64,000 bases of DNA from an uncultured Christensenellaceae bacterium (GTDB lineage: Bacteria; Bacillota; Clostridia; Christensenellales; Borkfalkiaceae): positions 1 to 64,000 of the forward strand of contig CAJUOY010000002.1 in assembly GCA_910588645.1 (NCBI GenBank). The letters run 5' to 3'. Positions within the stretch are counted from its first letter, which is position 1. Each line of letters starts with the position of its first letter. The position numbers and the translations under genes were made by a program. The notes beneath the pieces were generated by a model. The model was not told the origin of the DNA, searched no databases, and worked only from the letters and a program-made list of their open reading frames with translations. Positions 1-7,767 of this stretch are shown piece after piece.

Positions 1-55
1 ACCGCGGACCAATCGGTTATGAGCCGACCGCTCTAACCAACTGAGCTAAAGGCCC
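1..55 (-). tRNA. tRNA with CAT anticodon (Ile2 or elongator Met), 3' part cut off by window edge
   Basis: Read on the minus strand, the gene starts GGGCCTTTAGCTCAG, followed by a normal D-arm and an anticodon stem-loop with loop CTCATAA, giving anticodon CAT. The T-arm and acceptor 3' strand lie outside the window. CAT can be initiator Met, elongator Met or the lysidine-modified Ile2 tRNA. The CTCATAA loop and the 5' half resemble Firmicutes Ile2 and clostridial elongator Met tRNAs, and I cannot separate these without the 3' half. The initiator is unlikely because it normally has three G-C pairs closing the anticodon stem. Confidence 0.9.
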
Positions 56-93
56 GAAAACGGGGTTGCGCCGTTCACACATAACGCTAACAT

Positions 94-122
94 ATAATAA
101 TATACCTTAAAACTTTTGTCAA
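94..122 (-). promoter_or_regulatory. Sigma-A promoter of the tRNA gene
   Basis: On the minus strand TTGACA (122-117) is followed by a 17-base spacer and TATTAT (99-94). The predicted start is near position 87, about 30 bases before the tRNA 5' end. Confidence 0.75.
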
Positions 123-296
123 GTAATTTTCAAAGTAATTTTTAAAAATTTTTATCTGTCGGTTTGTCTTATTTTCGAGACTAGTTAAGTTTATAAAATC
201 TAATACTTTTTGCAAATTTCGACAAAAGACAAAATTATTTGCCGAAAATTTTTGTTCGCCGTAATGTAATATTTTAAAAAAACGACGGAGAAAAAT

Positions 297-608
297 ATGA
301 CTGTAACAGGGTACACAAAAAACCGAATACTTTACATAAGCTTGTCCGGTGAAATGGACGAATGCTCGGCGCTTGGCGCACGCACGCAATGCGACAAGCT
401 GATAGAGGACAATATCAATGCGGAAAAGATAGTTATAAATCTTTCCGACGTCGCGTTTATGGATTCCACAGGTATAGGGTTCCTTATCGGCCGCTATAAA
501 AAGGCGGTCAAAATGTCGACGCCCATTTATATTATGAATCCCAATTTTGCCGCCGATAAAATTTTAAATCTCAGCGGTATATATTCTCTCATACCCAAAG
601 CCGAATAA
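297..608 (+). CDS. spoIIAA: Anti-sigma F factor antagonist SpoIIAA (STAS domain)
   Basis: This 103-aa protein is a single STAS domain, the usual family length. The phosphorylation site motif MDSTGIG puts the target serine at Ser57, matching Ser58 of Bacillus SpoIIAA. Unphosphorylated SpoIIAA binds SpoIIAB and frees sigma F in the forespore; SpoIIAB phosphorylates it back. It is the first gene of spoIIAA-spoIIAB-sigF. The start is ATG with GGAG seven bases upstream. The 240 bases between the tRNA and this gene are AT-rich and contain the tRNA promoter; I could not identify a convincing sigma-H promoter for the operon in them. Confidence 0.93.
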   Translation: MTVTGYTKNRILYISLSGEMDECSALGARTQCDKLIEDNINAEKIVINLSDVAFMDSTGIGFLIGRYKKAVKMSTPIYIMNPNFAADKILNLSGIYSLIPKAE

Positions 609-621
609 AAGGACGATAAAG

Positions 622-1059
622 ATGACAAATAATTATTTAAAACTTCAATTTTATTCTCTTCCCCGCAATCAGGCGTTTGCGCGCGATGCCGTGGCGGCAT
701 TCTGCCTTGAATTAAACCCGACGCTTTCCGCACTGTCGGATGTGAAAACCGCTGTTTCCGAGGCGGTCACAAACTGTACGGTTCACGCATACAGGGGATG
801 CAGCGGTTTAATAACAGTGGAATGTGAAATCGAGGACAATACTCTACATATGAAGATCAGCGACGAAGGGAAGGGTATAGACGACGTTAACCAGGCCGTT
901 CAACCGTTTTTTACTTCGGCGCCGACCGACGAACGTTCCGGAATGGGATTTACCATAATGCAGACTTTTATGGATGAATTTAAAGTCAGTTCGGAAAAGG
1001 ACAAGGGAACGGTTGTCTGTATGTCTAAAACTTTTAATGCGGAAGTGGAGAATGCTTGA
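622..1059 (+). CDS. spoIIAB: Anti-sigma F factor and serine kinase SpoIIAB
   Basis: A 145-aa GHKL-type ATPase. The N-box is visible in SEAVTNCTVHAY, the G1 box in DEGKGIDD and the G2 region in SGMGFTIM. The protein holds sigma F inactive and phosphorylates SpoIIAA on its serine. It starts 13 bases after spoIIAA behind an AAAGGA site and its end overlaps the sigF start by eight bases, so the three genes should be translated from one message. No key residue appears lost. Confidence 0.93.
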   Translation: MTNNYLKLQFYSLPRNQAFARDAVAAFCLELNPTLSALSDVKTAVSEAVTNCTVHAYRGCSGLITVECEIEDNTLHMKISDEGKGIDDVNQAVQPFFTSAPTDERSGMGFTIMQTFMDEFKVSSEKDKGTVVCMSKTFNAEVENA

Positions 1060-1777
1060 CGTCGAAAAGACGAACGACCTGATACGCAGAGCTAAACAGG
1101 GCGACTCGAGCGCAAAGGAAACGCTCATCGTCGAAAACAACAATTTAATAAAGAGTATAGTTCGGCGTTATCTGAATAAGGGAGTCGAGTACGACGATCT
1201 GTATCAGCTTGCGAGTATGGGACTGTTAAAGGCGATAAACGGCTTTGACGAGAGTTTCAACGTACGGTTTTCAACTTATGCCGTTCCTATGATCGCGGGG
1301 GAAATAAAACGCTTTATGCGCGACGACGGGAGTATTAAGGTATCCAGAGCTATCAAGAGTACTGCAAAGCAAATCAACAAATACATCGAGCAATACGCCG
1401 CCGAACACGGCAACCAGCCTTCGGTCAAAATGATAGCCCAAGAATTTTCGATGCCTGAGAGCGAGGTAGTGTTTACTATGGGATCCACGCGGATGCCCGT
1501 TTCGATTTATGCACAGGCGGAATACAAGGATGAAAAGGGGCAGGAACTTTTGGATAAACTGCCTATCGAGGACAGGCAGGAAGAAATTATCGAAAATATT
1601 CAGATAAAGACTGCAATAGAAGAACTTCCCGACAGGGATAAAAAAGTCATAATTTTAAGATATTTCCGCGATATGACGCAGAGCGAAGTGGCAAATATGC
1701 TCGGCGTGTCCCAAGTTCAGGTTTCGAGAATAGAAAACAGAATAATGGAAAATTTCAGAAAGTATCTGACGGGTTGA
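1052..1777 (+). CDS. sigF: RNA polymerase sporulation sigma factor sigma F
   Basis: A 241-aa sigma-70 family protein with region 2 (EYDDLYQLASMGLLKAINGFD), region 3 and a region 4 helix-turn-helix near the C-terminus (TQSEVANMLGVSQVQVSRIENR). Position third in the spoIIA operon identifies it as the early forespore sigma factor. The ATG at 1052 overlaps the spoIIAB stop and follows GTGGAG. An in-frame extension reaches back to 974 inside spoIIAB but is not supported by family length. A strong terminator follows directly, so the spoVA genes that often sit downstream in relatives are not here. Confidence 0.93.
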   Translation: MLDVEKTNDLIRRAKQGDSSAKETLIVENNNLIKSIVRRYLNKGVEYDDLYQLASMGLLKAINGFDESFNVRFSTYAVPMIAGEIKRFMRDDGSIKVSRAIKSTAKQINKYIEQYAAEHGNQPSVKMIAQEFSMPESEVVFTMGSTRMPVSIYAQAEYKDEKGQELLDKLPIEDRQEEIIENIQIKTAIEELPDRDKKVIILRYFRDMTQSEVANMLGVSQVQVSRIENRIMENFRKYLTG

Positions 1778-1792
1778 GCTAATAAATTTAAA

Positions 1793-1828
1793 ACGGCTGT
1801 TGATAGTTCAACAGCCGTAATTTTATTT
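1793..1828. terminator. Bidirectional terminator between sigF and carD
   Basis: An 11-base perfect stem, ACGGCTGTTGA (1793-1803) with TCAACAGCCGT (1808-1818), closes a four-base loop. T-rich tracts flank it on both strands, serving sigF on the plus strand and the convergent gene on the minus strand. Confidence 0.9.
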
Positions 1829-2332
1829 AAGAACGGGTTCCAATTCACCGGTAAGAATGGGCGTCACGTCTTCGGGACGCAGATCGAGAGTTCTTGAAAA
1901 CTCGTCGAATAGTATTTTTTCGCAGGCCTTCATAGCGTTGGTTTCTATCGCCCTCAGTTTCTTTTTGAGTACTTTAAGCTCCGATTGCCTTTCTATAAGC
2001 GCAAACAAAGTTGCCGCGATTTCATCGGTTACGTCGCGGTCGAATACTTCCCTGAATCGCTCGCTGCGCAATTTATCGTCTGCGTTCCAGTCTATTTCAT
2101 TGCGTTTTGTAAACCGCAAAGCTTTGATTTCATCTACGGTCAAGGCATTTTTTATGTCGCGGAAATTACTCGCTTTTTCAACGGGCACAAAAATAGTGGA
2201 AGTACTTTTTATCTGAGACAGAATAAAAAACTCACGCGTTTTTCCGCCGATAGTTTCTTCACGTCTGTCAACGATCTCGCACTCGCCGTAAACGCCGTAT
2301 TTGACTTTATCGCCTATTCCGTATTTGCTCAT
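1823..2332 (-). CDS. CarD/CdnL-type RNA polymerase-binding regulator
   Basis: A 169-aa protein. The N-terminal 60 residues form the CarD/TRCF RNA polymerase-interacting domain (YGIGDKVKYGVYG, then a conserved turn ending FVPVEKAS), followed by an alpha-helical C-terminal region with basic residues as in CdnL proteins. Such proteins bind the beta subunit and stabilise open promoter complexes. The start is taken at 2332 because AAAGGAG stands just upstream; a 20-residue upstream extension lacks a ribosome site. A TATAAT-like box lies on the minus strand at 2417-2412 with a poor -35 box. It is convergent with sigF and shares its terminator. Confidence 0.85.
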   Translation of the reverse strand: MSKYGIGDKVKYGVYGECEIVDRREETIGGKTREFFILSQIKSTSTIFVPVEKASNFRDIKNALTVDEIKALRFTKRNEIDWNADDKLRSERFREVFDRDVTDEIAATLFALIERQSELKVLKKKLRAIETNAMKACEKILFDEFSRTLDLRPEDVTPILTGELEPVLK

Positions 2333-2490
2333 TTCGACTCCTTTAAAGTATGGAAAAAGTACGGTGCAAGGTAAATAATACGCAAACCTCAATTCGCCGT
2401 ACTTTTCTTAAATTATAACACAAATTTTTTTATTTTGCACGGTTTTTATAAAAGTTTTTTGCTAAAATGAGTAAAATTTTTATTTATTCA

Positions 2491-2519
2491 TTGTCAAACG
2501 ATCAAAAAGATGATATTAT
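2491..2519 (+). promoter_or_regulatory. Sigma-A promoter for the aminotransferase gene
   Basis: TTGTCA (2491-2496), 17-base spacer, TATTAT (2514-2519). The start would fall near 2526, giving a leader of about 19 bases with an AAAGGA ribosome site. Confidence 0.75.
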
Positions 2520-2544
2520 TTATTAAAAGGTTAAAAGGAACAAT

Positions 2545-3732
2545 ATGATTAATACAAAAAACGTACAACTCGGTAAAGTTCGTTCTTCTATAAGGGAGCT
2601 CTTCGAATACGGCAAAATACGAAAAGCGGAAATAGGAGAGGATAAGGTTTTCGATTTCTCAATAGGTAATCCCAGCGTGCCCGCGCCCGAAATCGTGAGG
2701 GATACGTTGATAGATATACTCAACGAATACGATCCCGTTTTGTTGCACGGGTATACTTCGGCTCCCGGTGATTTTTCCGTTAGGAAAGTACTTGCGGATT
2801 ATATCAATTTGCGTTTCAAAACAAATCTTAGCGCGGATTGTCTTTATTTAACATGCGGCGCGGCGGCTTCGCTTACAATAGTATTCAACGCGCTTTTAAA
2901 CGAGGGAGACGAAGTGATTACTCCCGCGCCTTACTTTCCGGAGTACAGGGTATTTGTCGAAAACGCGGGAGGGGAATTTGTAGTCGTGCCTTCCGATAAA
3001 CAAAGTTTCGGGCTTGACGTAGCTGCGGTTGAGGGGGCTTTGACTGGGCGTACTAAGTGCGTAATCATAAATTCTCCCAATAATCCCAGCGGTGCGGTAT
3101 ACGGTGAAAGCGATATAATAAAGCTTTGCACGATATTGGAAAAGCACAGGGAAAAGACCGGCAATACCGTGTACCTTGTTTCGGACGAGCCTTACAGGGA
3201 GCTTGTATATGATAAAGAAATTACAGTCCCGTATATAATGAATTACTATGACTGTTCTATAGTCTGCTATTCGTATTCTAAGAGCTTGTCTCTTCCTGGC
3301 GAAAGAATCGGTTATATCGCCGTAAACAACGGTATGAAAGAATTTTCAGACGTGTATGCCGCCGTTTGCGGGGCAGGACGCGCGCTCGGCTTCGTATGCG
3401 CGCCAAATCTGTTCCAACAACTAATAAAAAAAGTATATAACGTCACTTCCGATATATCTGTCTATAAGGCGAACAGGGATAGACTTTACGGTGCGCTTGT
3501 CTCATATGGGTTTGACGTCGTTCGTCCCGACGGCGCGTTCTATCTGTTTGTGAAGTCTCCCGAACCCGACGCGAAGGCATTTTGCGAACGCGCCAAAGAA
3601 TACGAACTTTTAATAGTTGCTGGCGATGATTTCGGATGCGGCGGATACGTACGCATATCTTACTGCGTCTCGCCTGAAACGATAGAGAGGTCATTGCCTG
3701 CCTTTAAAGCTTTAGCGGAAAGTTACAGATAA
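2545..3732 (+). CDS. Pyridoxal-phosphate aminotransferase, class I/II
   Basis: A 395-aa fold-type I aminotransferase. The PLP-binding lysine is Lys246 in SYSKSLSLPGERIGY, the ring-nitrogen aspartate is Asp214 in SDEPYREL, and the NSPNNPSG loop is present. The N-terminal part SIGNPSVPAPE is typical of the aspartate/alanine/aromatic aminotransferase group. The amino acid substrate cannot be told from sequence. It has its own promoter and stands alone between carD (divergent) and ferritin, so the neighbours do not define a pathway. Confidence 0.88.
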   Translation: MINTKNVQLGKVRSSIRELFEYGKIRKAEIGEDKVFDFSIGNPSVPAPEIVRDTLIDILNEYDPVLLHGYTSAPGDFSVRKVLADYINLRFKTNLSADCLYLTCGAAASLTIVFNALLNEGDEVITPAPYFPEYRVFVENAGGEFVVVPSDKQSFGLDVAAVEGALTGRTKCVIINSPNNPSGAVYGESDIIKLCTILEKHREKTGNTVYLVSDEPYRELVYDKEITVPYIMNYYDCSIVCYSYSKSLSLPGERIGYIAVNNGMKEFSDVYAAVCGAGRALGFVCAPNLFQQLIKKVYNVTSDISVYKANRDRLYGALVSYGFDVVRPDGAFYLFVKSPEPDAKAFCERAKEYELLIVAGDDFGCGGYVRISYCVSPETIERSLPAFKALAESYR

Positions 3733-3736
3733 TACG

Positions 3737-3758
3737 ACAAAATTCGACAATTTTGTTT
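3737..3758 (+). terminator. Weak AT-rich hairpin after the aminotransferase gene
   Basis: ACAAAATT (3737-3744) pairs perfectly with AATTTTGT (3749-3756) around the loop CGAC, but only a very short T run follows. It may be a weak terminator. Confidence 0.45.
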
Positions 3759-3780
3759 AAGCCCAAAGATTTTGTATTAA
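3753..3780 (+). promoter_or_regulatory. Probable promoter of the ferritin gene
   Basis: TTGTTT (3753-3758), a 16-base spacer and TATTAA (3775-3780). The predicted leader of about 20 bases carries TTGGAGG before the start codon. The -35 box overlaps the hairpin that ends the previous gene. Confidence 0.5.
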
Positions 3781-3809
3781 ATATAAAGTAGATCTTGGAG
3801 GATACAATT

Positions 3810-4328
3810 ATGTTAAATGAAAAAATTGCAAAACTTATAAACGAGCAGATCAATAAAGAGTTTTATTCCGGGTATCTTTATTTGGATTTTGCAAATTATT
3901 ATGCGGATGAAGGTTTGGACGGCTTTGCGCATTGGTATGAAATACAGGCGATGGAAGAGCGCGATCACGCTATGATGATGCGCAGGTATCTTATCGATAA
4001 CGGTATTCGCGTAACTTTTGACGCAATAGACAAGCCCGATAAAGTGTTCAAGGGACTTTCAGATCCTCTCGAAGCGGGTTTCGAGCACGAGAAGTACGTG
4101 ACTTCGCTCATAAATAATATTTATTCCGAAGCGTTCAGTTTGAAAGACTTCAAAACGATGCAATTCCTCGACTGGTTTATAAAAGAACAGGGCGAGGAGG
4201 AGAAGAACGCGGAAGATATGGTCAAGAAAATGCAGTTGTTCGGACACGACGCAAAGGGCTTATACGCTCTCAATCAGGAGCTTTCCGCAAGAGTTTACAC
4301 GCCTTCCGCAAGCGGTCCCGCAATGTAA
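3810..4328 (+). CDS. Non-haem ferritin (iron storage)
   Basis: A 172-aa bacterial ferritin. Ferroxidase ligands are visible: Glu17 (INKEF), Glu50 and His53 (EERDH), Glu94 (FEHEK), Gln127 and Glu130 (KEQGEE). It oxidises Fe(II) and stores the ferric core in a 24-subunit shell; in anaerobes it also serves oxidative defence. The ATG at 3810 is chosen because TTGGAGG lies at normal spacing; an in-frame TTG at 3795 would sit on that ribosome site. It is monocistronic, with a strong terminator. Confidence 0.93.
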   Translation: MLNEKIAKLINEQINKEFYSGYLYLDFANYYADEGLDGFAHWYEIQAMEERDHAMMMRRYLIDNGIRVTFDAIDKPDKVFKGLSDPLEAGFEHEKYVTSLINNIYSEAFSLKDFKTMQFLDWFIKEQGEEEKNAEDMVKKMQLFGHDAKGLYALNQELSARVYTPSASGPAM

Positions 4329-4350
4329 TTACATATCTTTATAATTTTAA

Positions 4351-4380
4351 AATCCGTCCGAATGTTTCGGACGGATTTTT
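4351..4380 (+). terminator. Rho-independent terminator of ferritin
   Basis: AATCCGTCCGAA (4351-4362) pairs with TTCGGACGGATT (4366-4377) around a three-base loop and runs into a T tract. Confidence 0.92.
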
Positions 4381-4435
4381 ATTATTCGGTCTTTATTTTG
4401 TTAATGCAAGAGTATTTTAAAAATTTTCAAATAAG

Positions 4436-4464
4436 TTGACTTATTGATTAAATTAACTTACAAT
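4436..4464 (+). promoter_or_regulatory. Strong sigma-A promoter of ruvCAB-queA
   Basis: TTGACT (4436-4441), 17-base spacer, TACAAT (4459-4464). The expected transcription start is close to 4471, which is the GTG start codon of ruvC. Confidence 0.8.
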
Positions 4465-4470
4465 ATAAAA

Positions 4471-4968
4471 GTGATAATTTTAGGACTTGATCCCGGACTT
4501 GCCACTATGGGTTACGGTGTCATAGAAAAACTTAAAAACGACGATACCGCGGCGGTCGATTACGGCGTTGTTCTTACGCCCAAGAACGAAAGCCTGCCCG
4601 TGCGCCTTGCTATGTTGGAAGAGGGGATCAATAAAATTCTTTTAAAATATAAACCAGATGAAATTGCGGTCGAGGAACTTTTTTTCTCCAAAAACATTAC
4701 TACTGGTATTCCCGTAGCGCACGCAAGAGGGGTAATGCTTCTTACCTGCATAAAATATTGCGGCAGACTATACGAGTACACACCAAATCAGATAAAGCAA
4801 TCCCTTACAGGCTACGGCAGAGCAGATAAAATTCAGATGATGCACGTCGTGACGTCTCTTCTGCATTTGGATAAAATTCCCCGTCCGGACGATGCCGCGG
4901 ACGCTTTGGCCGTTGCTCTCTGCCACGCGCACACTTCGAGATTCGGAAAGATGTTCGGAATAAGGTAA
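4471..4968 (+). CDS. ruvC: Holliday junction resolvase RuvC
   Basis: A 165-aa endonuclease that cuts Holliday junctions symmetrically. The acidic active site is intact: Asp7 (GLDPG), Glu68 (AVEEL), Asp141 and Asp144 (DDAADALA). I take the GTG at 4471, which gives the canonical N-terminus MIILGLDPG. The in-frame TTG at 4444 would lie between the -35 and -10 boxes of the best promoter and has no ribosome site. With the promoter ending at 4464, the message would start at or next to the GTG, so ruvC is a candidate leaderless gene. It is followed after three bases by ruvA. Confidence 0.92.
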   Translation: MIILGLDPGLATMGYGVIEKLKNDDTAAVDYGVVLTPKNESLPVRLAMLEEGINKILLKYKPDEIAVEELFFSKNITTGIPVAHARGVMLLTCIKYCGRLYEYTPNQIKQSLTGYGRADKIQMMHVVTSLLHLDKIPRPDDAADALAVALCHAHTSRFGKMFGIR

Positions 4969-4971
4969 ATT

Positions 4972-5559
4972 ATGATAGGATACATTAAAGGAAAAATTAA
5001 ATCTCTTACGCCCGAATACGCGCTTATAGAAACGGCTTCAGGCTTGGGCTTTGAAGTCCTGCTTTCGGGTACGGCGTTTTCTTCGCTTGCAAACAGGCAG
5101 GAGGGAGAACTCTTTACTTATATGCAGGTAAGAGAGGACGGCGTTTCGTTGTTCGGCTTTGCCACAGTTGAGGAAAAGGAGATGTTTTTAAAACTCATCT
5201 CTGTTTCGGGTGTGGGCCCCAAACTCGGTATTACCGCTCTTTCGGGATTGAGCGCCGTGGATATTGCTACGGCTATAGCGTCCAACGACGTTAAAAAACT
5301 TTCCTCTGTAAAGGGTATGGGTAAGAAGACGGCGGAAAGGATTATACTCGAACTCAGGGAAAAAGTCTCCGTTACCGCTTCGTTGGAGACGTCGGAAACG
5401 CCCGTTCTTGTAGCTTCGGACGGCGACGAGGACGCCGTGGTTGCGCTTATGACGCTTGGGTTCTCAAAGTCGGAGAGTCTAAAAGCCATTGCGCGCGCCC
5501 GCGCACAGGGAGCTTCGTCCGTGGAAGATATTATAATGCTTGCGCTTAAAGGAATGTAA
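4972..5559 (+). CDS. ruvA: Holliday junction DNA helicase subunit RuvA
   Basis: A 195-aa protein that binds four-way junctions and loads RuvB. An N-terminal OB-fold domain (MIGYIKGKIKSL) is followed by tandem helix-hairpin-helix motifs (VSGVGPKLG and VKGMGKKTAERIILELR), then a short flexible linker and the C-terminal RuvB-binding domain from about residue 147. It sits three bases after ruvC and two bases before ruvB. No abnormal feature seen. Confidence 0.95.
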   Translation: MIGYIKGKIKSLTPEYALIETASGLGFEVLLSGTAFSSLANRQEGELFTYMQVREDGVSLFGFATVEEKEMFLKLISVSGVGPKLGITALSGLSAVDIATAIASNDVKKLSSVKGMGKKTAERIILELREKVSVTASLETSETPVLVASDGDEDAVVALMTLGFSKSESLKAIARARAQGASSVEDIIMLALKGM

Positions 5560-5561
5560 TT

Positions 5562-6635
5562 ATGTTTTTTGATGATGACGACGATTTCGAGAGTGAAGAG
5601 AGCAGGCTTGTACAGAGCACCAAAAGCGACTACGACGTAGAAGAAAACGTGCTTCGTCCCAAAACTTTGGATGCGTACGTGGGGCAAAGCAAGATAAAGG
5701 AAAATTTAAAAGTGTATATGAGTGCGGCCAGACAGCGCGGCGAAGCGTTGGAGCACGTGCTCTTATACGGCGCGCCCGGCTTGGGTAAGACAACGCTCGC
5801 GCACATCATCGCCAACGAAATGGGGGGCAATCTCAAACTTACCAGCGCTCCTGCCATAGAGCGTAGCGGCGATCTTGCGGCTATACTTACAAATCTCAAT
5901 GAGGGCGACGTGCTATTTATAGACGAAATTCACAGGCTTAACCACAGCGTGGAGGAAATCCTTTATTCCGCTATGGAAGATTACGCGCTGGATATTATTG
6001 TAGGCAAGGGCCCCAGCGCAAGGAATATAAGATTTTCTTTGAAGAGATTTACTCTTATAGGCGCGACGACGCGGGCGGGTATGATCGCAAACCCTCTGCG
6101 CGACAGGTTCGGTATAGTCTGCCGTCTGGAAAGTTATACTCCCGCGGAGTTGAAGCAGATTGTTACTCACAGTTCGTCAAAGCTCGGCATAGCAATAGAC
6201 GACGAGGCCGCAATCGAAGTTGCCCGCCGTTCGCGCGGCACTCCCAGAATTGCCAACAGACTGTTAAAGCGGGTAAGGGATTTTTCTACGGTAAACAATA
6301 ATCCGAAAGTAACGATAGGCGACGCAAAGTATGCGCTTATGAAAATGGAGGTCGACGATCTCGGTTTGGACGAAATCGACAGGGCGTTGCTTCGCGCTAT
6401 GATAGAGAAGTTCGACGGCCGTCCCGTCGGACTGGAAACGCTTGCCGCGACTATCAACGAGGATGCGGGTACCATAGAGGACGTGTACGAGCCATATCTG
6501 CTTCAACTTGGTTTTATTGCCCGCACGCCGAGGGGCAGGGTAATTCTGCGCGGAGGATACGAACACCTAGGACTCAAGCCGACCGAAAAACAGCGCGAAC
6601 AGATATCGATGTTCGATAAAAACGAGACCGATTGA
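5562..6635 (+). CDS. ruvB: Holliday junction branch migration ATPase RuvB
   Basis: A 357-aa AAA+ motor. Walker A is GAPGLGKTT, Walker B LFIDEIHR, sensor 1 GATTRAG, and the arginine finger region DRFG; a C-terminal winged helix follows (RPVGLETLAATINED). It drives branch migration on RuvA-bound junctions. The ruvA stop is two bases before its ATG, with AAAGGA upstream. It overlaps the region just before queA. Confidence 0.96.
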   Translation: MFFDDDDDFESEESRLVQSTKSDYDVEENVLRPKTLDAYVGQSKIKENLKVYMSAARQRGEALEHVLLYGAPGLGKTTLAHIIANEMGGNLKLTSAPAIERSGDLAAILTNLNEGDVLFIDEIHRLNHSVEEILYSAMEDYALDIIVGKGPSARNIRFSLKRFTLIGATTRAGMIANPLRDRFGIVCRLESYTPAELKQIVTHSSSKLGIAIDDEAAIEVARRSRGTPRIANRLLKRVRDFSTVNNNPKVTIGDAKYALMKMEVDDLGLDEIDRALLRAMIEKFDGRPVGLETLAATINEDAGTIEDVYEPYLLQLGFIARTPRGRVILRGGYEHLGLKPTEKQREQISMFDKNETD

Positions 6636-6637
6636 TT

Positions 6638-7663
6638 ATGCAATATAAAAAGAGAGATTTTTATTACAATCTGCCTGACGAATTAATAGCTCAGACGCCT
6701 GCCGAGCCGCGTGACAGCTCCCGTTTGCTGGTTTATAACAGGACGGAGCAAAGGACCGAACATAAGATTTTCAGGGACGTAATCGAATATCTTCATGAGG
6801 GCGACGTTCTTGTAGTCAATAATACCAAAGTTTTACCCGCAAGACTTTTTGCGCATACGCCTAACGGCGGAGCGGTGGAAGTTCTTCTGTTGAAGCGGCT
6901 TGAAATAGATCTTTGGGAAGTTCTCGTAAAGCCGGGCAAAAAGTGTCCCGTCGGCAAAAAGTTGATTATCTCCGACGAACTTTCGCTTACCGTTGAGGGC
7001 ATAACGCCTACGGGTGAACGGATAGTCAGGTTTGCATATGATGGCGTATTCGAGGAAATTATAGAAAAACTCGGATCTATGCCGTTGCCGCCCTACATAA
7101 GAGAAAAGTTAAAGGACAATAGCAGGTATCAGACCGTTTACGCAAAGCACGACGGCTCAGCGGCCGCTCCTACTGCAGGGTTGCACTTCACTCCCGAACT
7201 CTTGGAAAAAATCAAAGCAAAGGGCGTTCAGGTTGCCGAAGTAATGTTGCACGTCGGTTTGGGGACGTTCCGTCCAGTCAAAGAAGAGATAATAACCGAT
7301 CACAAGATGCATTCGGAGTACTATGAAATAGGCGAGGAGGCGGCCAATATAATCACGGCAGCAAAGTGCGAAGGACGGCGGGTTATAGCCGTGGGCACAA
7401 CCTCTGTGCGTACTTTGGAAAGCGCGGCGCAAGATGACGGAACGGTCAAGCCTCAACACGGAGATACCAAAATATTTATTTATCCGCCCTATAAGTTTAA
7501 GTGTGTGGACGCGCTTATTACGAATTTTCATCTGCCTGAAAGCACTCTCGTAATGCTTGTTGCGGCTTTGACAGGCAGAGAAAAAATATTGTCTCTCTAT
7601 GAGGAGGCGGTTAAAAAGGGGTATCGGTTCTTTTCCTTCGGCGACGCGATGATGATTGTATAA
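6638..7663 (+). CDS. queA: S-adenosylmethionine:tRNA ribosyltransferase-isomerase QueA
   Basis: A 341-aa enzyme that transfers and rearranges the ribosyl part of SAM onto 7-aminomethyl-7-deazaguanine in tRNA to give epoxyqueuosine. Family motifs are LIAQTPAEPRDSSRLLV near the N-terminus, VLVVNNTKVLPARL, and GLHFTPEL in the centre. ATG at 6638 fits the family N-terminus; a TTG at 6632 overlaps the ruvB stop. No clear ribosome site is seen, so coupling to ruvB is likely. Tgt, the enzyme that acts earlier in the pathway, is next. Confidence 0.95.
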   Translation: MQYKKRDFYYNLPDELIAQTPAEPRDSSRLLVYNRTEQRTEHKIFRDVIEYLHEGDVLVVNNTKVLPARLFAHTPNGGAVEVLLLKRLEIDLWEVLVKPGKKCPVGKKLIISDELSLTVEGITPTGERIVRFAYDGVFEEIIEKLGSMPLPPYIREKLKDNSRYQTVYAKHDGSAAAPTAGLHFTPELLEKIKAKGVQVAEVMLHVGLGTFRPVKEEIITDHKMHSEYYEIGEEAANIITAAKCEGRRVIAVGTTSVRTLESAAQDDGTVKPQHGDTKIFIYPPYKFKCVDALITNFHLPESTLVMLVAALTGREKILSLYEEAVKKGYRFFSFGDAMMIV

Positions 7664-7767
7664 GCGGCGCAATACTGTGTCAAACCTGCTTCTTCAATCC
7701 TCATACTGTCTCCTGTGCAAAAGTGAGACGATATGATGCTATTAAATAGGAATTAATTATTATAAGT

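Noticed and set aside
6636..7767. Possible preQ1 riboswitch near queA/tgt
   Set aside because: The gaps before queA and tgt are too short or show no preQ1-like pseudoknot or C-rich loop.
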